Source of the DNA: an uncultured Oscillospiraceae bacterium
GTDB taxonomy: Bacteria > Bacillota_A > Clostridia > Oscillospirales > Oscillospiraceae
Assembly: GCA_944387755.1 (NCBI GenBank)
Contig: CALXGC010000126.1
Location: 1 to 9,612 of the forward strand
Direction: 5' to 3'
DNA length: 9,612 nucleotides
A model generated the notes under the pieces. That model had not been told where the DNA came from, made no database searches, and worked only from the letters and a program-made list of their open reading frames with translations. A program made the position numbers and the translations under genes. Positions 5,419-9,612 of the stretch are shown here, one piece after another. Position 1 is the stretch's first letter; each line of letters starts with the position of its first letter.

Positions 5419-6282
5419 ATGCCCGGAACCCTCTATCTGGTCCCCACCCCCATCGGAAACCTGGGGGACATCTCCCAAAGAATGGCGGAGACCCTGGCCC
5501 AGGCGGACTTCATTGCCGCCGAGGACACCCGCGTCACCGTAAAGCTGCTCAACCACCTGGGCCTGAAGAAGCCCATGGTGTCCTATCACCGCCACAACGG
5601 CCAGACCAGCGGGCCGGTGATTGCCGCCCGCCTGCTGGCGGGGGAGAGCTGCGCCCTGGTGACGGACGCGGGGACCCCGGCGGTGTCCGACCCCGGCGAG
5701 GAGCTGGTGGCCCGGTGCGCCCAGGAGGGCATACCGGTGGTGTCCATCCCCGGCCCCTGCGCCCTCATCGCCGCCCTGGCCGCCTCCGGCCAGCCCACCG
5801 GCCGCTTCACCTTCGAGGGCTTTCTGGCCATGAACAAAAAGAACCGCCGCCGCCACCTGGAGTCTTTGCAGGGGGAGGAGCGGACCATGATCTTCTATGA
5901 GGCCCCCCACAAGCTCTCCGCCACCCTGGAGGACCTGTCGGCGGCCTTCGGGCCGGACCGGCCGGTCTCCCTGTGCCGGGAGCTGACCAAGCTCCACGAG
6001 GAGATTATCCGCACAACCCTGGGGGAGGCCGCGGCGCGCTTCCGCCTCCAGCAGCCCAAGGGGGAGTTCGTCCTGGTGGTCCGGGGGGCGGAGCCCCAGG
6101 AGGCGCCGGAGCGCACCCTGGAGGACGGCCTGGAATTGGTGCTGGCCCTCCAGGAGGGGGAGCGGCTCTCCCTCCGGGACGCGGTGAAGCGGGCGGCCAG
6201 GGAGCTGGACCTGCCCCGGAACGCCCTGTACCAGGCGGCGCTGGAGCGGGAGGCTATGGAATCTCCGCCTCAAACACGGTGA
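5419..6282 (+). CDS. rsmI: 16S rRNA (cytidine-1402 2'-O)-methyltransferase
   Basis: RsmI methylates the 2'-OH of C1402 in the decoding centre of 16S rRNA, using SAM. It belongs to the tetrapyrrole-methylase fold. The sequence has the family motifs in order: LYLVPTPIGNLGDI at 5-18, AEDTR at 34-38, VTDAGTPAVSDPG at 81-93, IPGPCA at 110-115, FYEAPHK at 159-165 and CRELTK at 186-191. The length of 287 residues is usual. An upstream in-frame ATG at 5302 exists, but the start at 5419 is chosen because AAGGGAGG (5404-5411) lies 7 bases ahead and the protein then begins at the conserved MPGTLYLVPTPIG. I see no clear promoter in the short divergent gap. The last 29 bases overlap the end of dapF on the other strand. 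In Bacillus rsmI (yabC) lies near the TrmN6 homolog, as here. Confidence 0.96.
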   Translation: MPGTLYLVPTPIGNLGDISQRMAETLAQADFIAAEDTRVTVKLLNHLGLKKPMVSYHRHNGQTSGPVIAARLLAGESCALVTDAGTPAVSDPGEELVARCAQEGIPVVSIPGPCALIAALAASGQPTGRFTFEGFLAMNKKNRRRHLESLQGEERTMIFYEAPHKLSATLEDLSAAFGPDRPVSLCRELTKLHEEIIRTTLGEAAARFRLQQPKGEFVLVVRGAEPQEAPERTLEDGLELVLALQEGERLSLRDAVKRAARELDLPRNALYQAALEREAMESPPQTR

Positions 6283-7045
6283 CGGCCGGTCCGGTCATCA
6301 GAATGTGCCCGTCCGTCCGCCGCCAGTCCAGCTCCAATACGCCGCCGGGGAGAACCACGGAGGCCCGCCGGCCGCACCGGCCGGTTCTCACCCCCGCCGC
6401 CAGCACGGCGCAGGCCCCGGTGCCGCAGGCCAGGGTGACGCCGCTGCCCCGTTCCCACACCCGCGCCTCCAGCCGGTCCCAGGCCCGGACGGCGGCGAAC
6501 TCCACGTTGATGCGCGCCGGGAACTGGGGGGCCCGCTCCAGCGCCGGCCCCGCCTGCTCCAGCGGGATTTGGGCCGGGTCCGGGCAGAAGACGACCCCGT
6601 GGGGGTTGCCCATGTCCACCGGCCAGAGGGTATAGGAGGCCCCCGCCGCCTCCAGGGTCAGGGCGGGGGAGAGCTTCGGCGCGCCCATGTCCACCGAGAC
6701 GGACTCCACCTCCCCCCGGCGCAGGCGGAGCTCCAGGGGCCGGGGGCCAGCCCCGGTGTCGATGGTGAGGCAGCGCTTTCGGGTCAGCCCCTTGTCGTAC
6801 ACATATTTGCCCACACAGCGGATTCCGTTGCCGCACATGCGGCCCTGGGAGCCGTCGGCGTTGTACATATCCATCCAAAAATCCCCCGAAATGCCCGGAC
6901 GGACGGCGATGAGGCCGTCCGCTCCCACCCCGAAGTGCCGGTCGGACAGGCGAACCGCCAGTCCAGGCAGGTCCTCCGGAACGGCGTCCAGGCAGTTCAG
7001 ATAGAGGTAGTCGTTGCCCAGGCCCTGCATTTTTGTGATGTGCAT
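6254..7045 (-). CDS. dapF: Diaminopimelate epimerase
   Basis: DapF converts LL- to meso-diaminopimelate, the cofactor-free racemisation step before lysine and peptidoglycan cross-bridge synthesis, in the cytosol. The N-terminus MHITKMQGLGNDYLYLNC fits the family. The two catalytic cysteines are C71 in MCGNGIRC and C207 in LACGTGAC. Other conserved blocks are GVGADGLIAV (39-48), DMYNADGSQGRMCGNG (59-74) and VDMGNPHGVVF (143-153). The length of 263 residues is slightly short of the usual 270-280 but complete. AGGAGG (complement of 7052-7057) lies 6 bases before the ATG. The gene is divergent from the lipoprotein gene, with an 80-base gap in which I see no convincing promoter. Its stop (TAG) lies inside rsmI. 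Confidence 0.96.
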   Translation of the reverse strand: MHITKMQGLGNDYLYLNCLDAVPEDLPGLAVRLSDRHFGVGADGLIAVRPGISGDFWMDMYNADGSQGRMCGNGIRCVGKYVYDKGLTRKRCLTIDTGAGPRPLELRLRRGEVESVSVDMGAPKLSPALTLEAAGASYTLWPVDMGNPHGVVFCPDPAQIPLEQAGPALERAPQFPARINVEFAAVRAWDRLEARVWERGSGVTLACGTGACAVLAAGVRTGRCGRRASVVLPGGVLELDWRRTDGHILMTGPAVTVFEAEIP

Positions 7046-7085
7046 GTCACCCCTCCTCTCCCGGTGAGCCTATGCGGGAGCGGGG

Positions 7086-7099
7086 CGGGGTATGCCCCG
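7086..7099. other. Small GC palindrome between dapF and the lipoprotein gene
   Basis: CGGGG and CCCCG flank a 4-base centre (TATG) in the divergent gap. It could be an operator or mRNA hairpin shared by the two genes, but a 5-bp GC repeat is easily met by chance here. Confidence 0.25.
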
Positions 7100-7125
7100 G
7101 AGACCGAGACAGGAGGTAATTTTTG

Positions 7126-8139
7126 ATGAGACGAAAAACCTGGACGGCGCTTGTGCTGGCCGCGGCCCTCAGCGCCCTGGCCGGCTGCGCCCCCGCGCCG
7201 GCGGAGACGGACGCCGCGGCGTCCGCTCCGGCGGACTTTGCCCCCGCGGACGCCTCCGGCGGGACGGAGACCGCCGCGCCGGAGACCGCAGCGCCGGAGG
7301 ACGCCTTCTCCTTTGCGGAGATGAAAAACTGGGAGTTCGCCTTCTCCAGCGGCGCGGGGGCCTGGGGCACGACCCTGTGCGTCCACGGGGACGGGAGCTT
7401 TTCGGGGGAATATTCCGACAGCGACCTGGACGTCCAGTACCGCTGCGACTTCACCGGGCAGTTCACCCAGCCCGTGCAGGTAGACGAGTACGTTTACGCC
7501 GTGGAGATCGCTCAGATTCAGTACCAGCACCCGGCGGGCACGGAGGAGGACCGGGACGGCGTTCACTACATCTACAGCGAGCCCTACGGCCTGGATGGGG
7601 CGGAGCGCATTCTGATCTACCTCCCCGGCGCGCCCCTGTCCGGGCTGCCGGAGGAATTTGTGAACTGGGTGACAAGCGCCCTTCTGGCCATGGAGGGCGT
7701 CTCCGACCTCTCCCAGATGACGCAGCTGCCCTGCTACGGCCTCTATAACGAGGAACAGGGCCTGGGCTTCTCCAGCTACGACGCGGCGGCGGGGGTCTGG
7801 ACCTCCCTGGACTGGGCCAAAACCCGCACCGCGGAGCTGGAGCAGGCCATCGCCGGAGACGGCCTGGCCCAGGGGGAGATCAACAGCGCCTATGACGAGA
7901 TGTACCACATCTGGGACTCCGTGCTCAACCAGGCGTGGAACGTGCTGATGCGGATTCTGCCCCAGGAGGAGGCCGCCGGCCTCATCCAGGAGGAGATGGA
8001 CTGGATTGCCTGGAAGGAGGAGGAGATCGCCAAAGCCGGAGAGGAGTACGGCGGCTCCCTGACCCTGATGGCCCAGTCCCAGCGGGCGGCGGAGCTCACC
8101 CGGGACCGGGTCCGCGCCCTGACGGCGTATCTGGAGTAA
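7126..8139 (+). CDS. Lipoprotein with C-terminal LprI/DUF1311-like domain
   Basis: This predicted membrane-anchored lipoprotein is about 337 residues. The signal peptide is MRRKTWTALVLAAALSALAGC, with lipobox LAGC and the lipidated Cys at 21. It is followed by an Ala/Pro/acidic linker (about 22-60). Residues from about 65 to 210 form a probable beta-rich region (WEFAFSSGAGAWGTTLCVHG, DGSFSGEYSDSDLD, RILIYLPGAPLSGLPEEFVN) that I do not recognise as a named family. The last 100 residues are helical and resemble LprI/DUF1311 proteins: GEINSAYDEMYHIWDSVLN, then MDWIAWKEEEIAKAGEEYGG and AAELTRDRVRALTAYLE. The usual cysteines of that family are missing. The chosen ATG (7126) is 8 bases after AGGAGGT (7111-7117); a TTG just before it (7123) is less likely. 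A terminator follows at once. The lipoprotein call is firm; binding partner and role are unknown. Confidence 0.85.
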   Translation: MRRKTWTALVLAAALSALAGCAPAPAETDAAASAPADFAPADASGGTETAAPETAAPEDAFSFAEMKNWEFAFSSGAGAWGTTLCVHGDGSFSGEYSDSDLDVQYRCDFTGQFTQPVQVDEYVYAVEIAQIQYQHPAGTEEDRDGVHYIYSEPYGLDGAERILIYLPGAPLSGLPEEFVNWVTSALLAMEGVSDLSQMTQLPCYGLYNEEQGLGFSSYDAAAGVWTSLDWAKTRTAELEQAIAGDGLAQGEINSAYDEMYHIWDSVLNQAWNVLMRILPQEEAAGLIQEEMDWIAWKEEEIAKAGEEYGGSLTLMAQSQRAAELTRDRVRALTAYLE

Positions 8140-8141
8140 AA

Positions 8142-8176
8142 GGGAGGAGCGGCTGCCGCTCCTCCCCGCTGTTTTT
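8142..8176 (+). terminator. Rho-independent terminator of the lipoprotein gene
   Basis: A perfect 12-bp inverted repeat (8142-8153 with 8155-8166, GGGAGGAGCGGC/GCCGCTCCTCCC) begins 3 bases after the stop codon. The single central base means the inner pairs open to form the loop. Five T follow (8172-8176) after a 5-base gap, so termination is likely though not ideal. Confidence 0.8.
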
Positions 8177-8242
8177 CCCCCTCTTTGTCAAAAATCCTAC
8201 ATCCGTTCTTTTGCGCTTTCCGAACTTTGTCTCTTTCAGGAC

Positions 8243-8271
8243 TTGCAAAAACTGGTCTGATACGGTATTCT
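8243..8271 (+). promoter_or_regulatory. Candidate glnN promoter
   Basis: TTGCAA (8243-8248) is separated by 17 bases from TATTCT (8266-8271). Both boxes match consensus in four or more of six positions. Transcription would start near 8278, about 17 bases before the leader hairpin. Confidence 0.55.
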
Positions 8272-8294
8272 TAATTGTAAATTGTACTCCGCCG

Positions 8295-8321
8295 GGAGAC
8301 GGGAGGGGCCGTCTCCTTTTT
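8295..8321 (+). terminator. Terminator-like hairpin in the glnN leader (possible attenuator)
   Basis: A perfect 8-bp stem (8295-8302 with 8309-8316, GGAGACGG/CCGTCTCC) with a 6-base loop is followed directly by five T (8317-8321). It lies after the candidate promoter and before glnN, and is separate from the lipoprotein terminator at 8142-8176. It has no T run in the other direction. It may stop early transcripts unless something prevents folding. Confidence 0.7.
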
Positions 8322-8355
8322 CGTATCTTCTTTAGGAAAGGGTTTGAGGAAGCAC

Positions 8356-9612
<1,257 letters not shown>

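Larger units (their letters stand above)
8177..8355 (+). promoter_or_regulatory. glnN upstream region and leader
   Basis: This non-coding stretch is clearly more AT-rich than the flanking genes. It holds the candidate glnN promoter, a terminator-like hairpin and the ribosome site GAGGA (8346-8350), 5 bases before the ATG. The upstream half (8177-8242) shows no recognised operator. I looked for ANTAR-type hexaloop hairpins in the leader and found no pair of them. Confidence 0.6.

Noticed and set aside
4692..5900. A 402-codon plus-strand frame across the GNAT gene and into rsmI
   Set aside because: It is antisense to the GNAT gene and out of frame with rsmI, both of which have strong family motifs. 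Its product is Pro/Gly/Arg-rich without any motif.
8230..8320. ANTAR-type double hexaloop antiterminator in the glnN leader
   Set aside because: I looked for two hairpins with A at loop position 1 and G at position 4. Candidate hexamers such as ACTGGT and ATTGTA are not flanked by pairing arms, and the terminator loop starts with G.

Overview
The window is GC-rich, densely packed bacterial chromosome. It reads as a high-GC Firmicute, most likely a gut Oscillospiraceae-type clostridium (Flavonifractor, Pseudoflavonifractor, Oscillibacter or a relative). The reasons are strong AGGAGG-type ribosome sites, a DUF1934 (YwiB-like) gene beside argS as in Bacillus, a type III glutamine synthetase, and strong GC bias at third codon positions. 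The genus is an inference. No phage, transposase, CRISPR array or defence gene is visible. This is mainly housekeeping sequence.

Left part (1-1175): the 3' end of tyrS reaches a strong bidirectional terminator. It is shared with a convergent minus-strand gene for a small acidic protein of unknown function. That gene has a near-consensus promoter (TTGACA-16-TATAAT). Two tandem promoters facing the other way drive the next operon.

Middle (1176-4888): a plus-strand operon holds a DUF1934 beta-barrel protein, arginyl-tRNA synthetase, a CoA-pyrophosphatase-like Nudix hydrolase and a TrmN6-type tRNA adenine methyltransferase. argS and the Nudix gene are 1 bp apart, and the last two genes overlap by 4 bp (GTGA). 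The only sizeable gap, between the DUF1934 gene and argS, holds an AT-rich hairpin that looks like an inserted dispersed repeat.

Next (4824-7045): a minus-strand GNAT acetyltransferase sits between the TrmN6-like gene and rsmI, with its tail overlapping the TrmN6-like gene. rsmI (16S rRNA methyltransferase) in turn overlaps tail-to-tail with dapF (lysine and peptidoglycan precursor synthesis, minus strand). No hairpin terminator is seen at either convergent junction.

Right part (7126-9612): a plus-strand lipoprotein combines an unrecognised N-terminal region with a C-terminal LprI/DUF1311-like helical domain, and ends at a terminator. A 216-base intergenic region follows, with a promoter and then a second intrinsic-terminator-like hairpin about 35 bases ahead of glnN (glutamine synthetase III, cut by the window end). 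This may be an attenuator controlling nitrogen assimilation.

I see no clear undescribed multi-gene system. The points most worth a second look are the glnN leader hairpin, the repeat between the DUF1934 gene and argS, the convergent gene overlap that appears to have reshaped the C-terminus of the TrmN6-like protein, and the two proteins with unrecognised regions.
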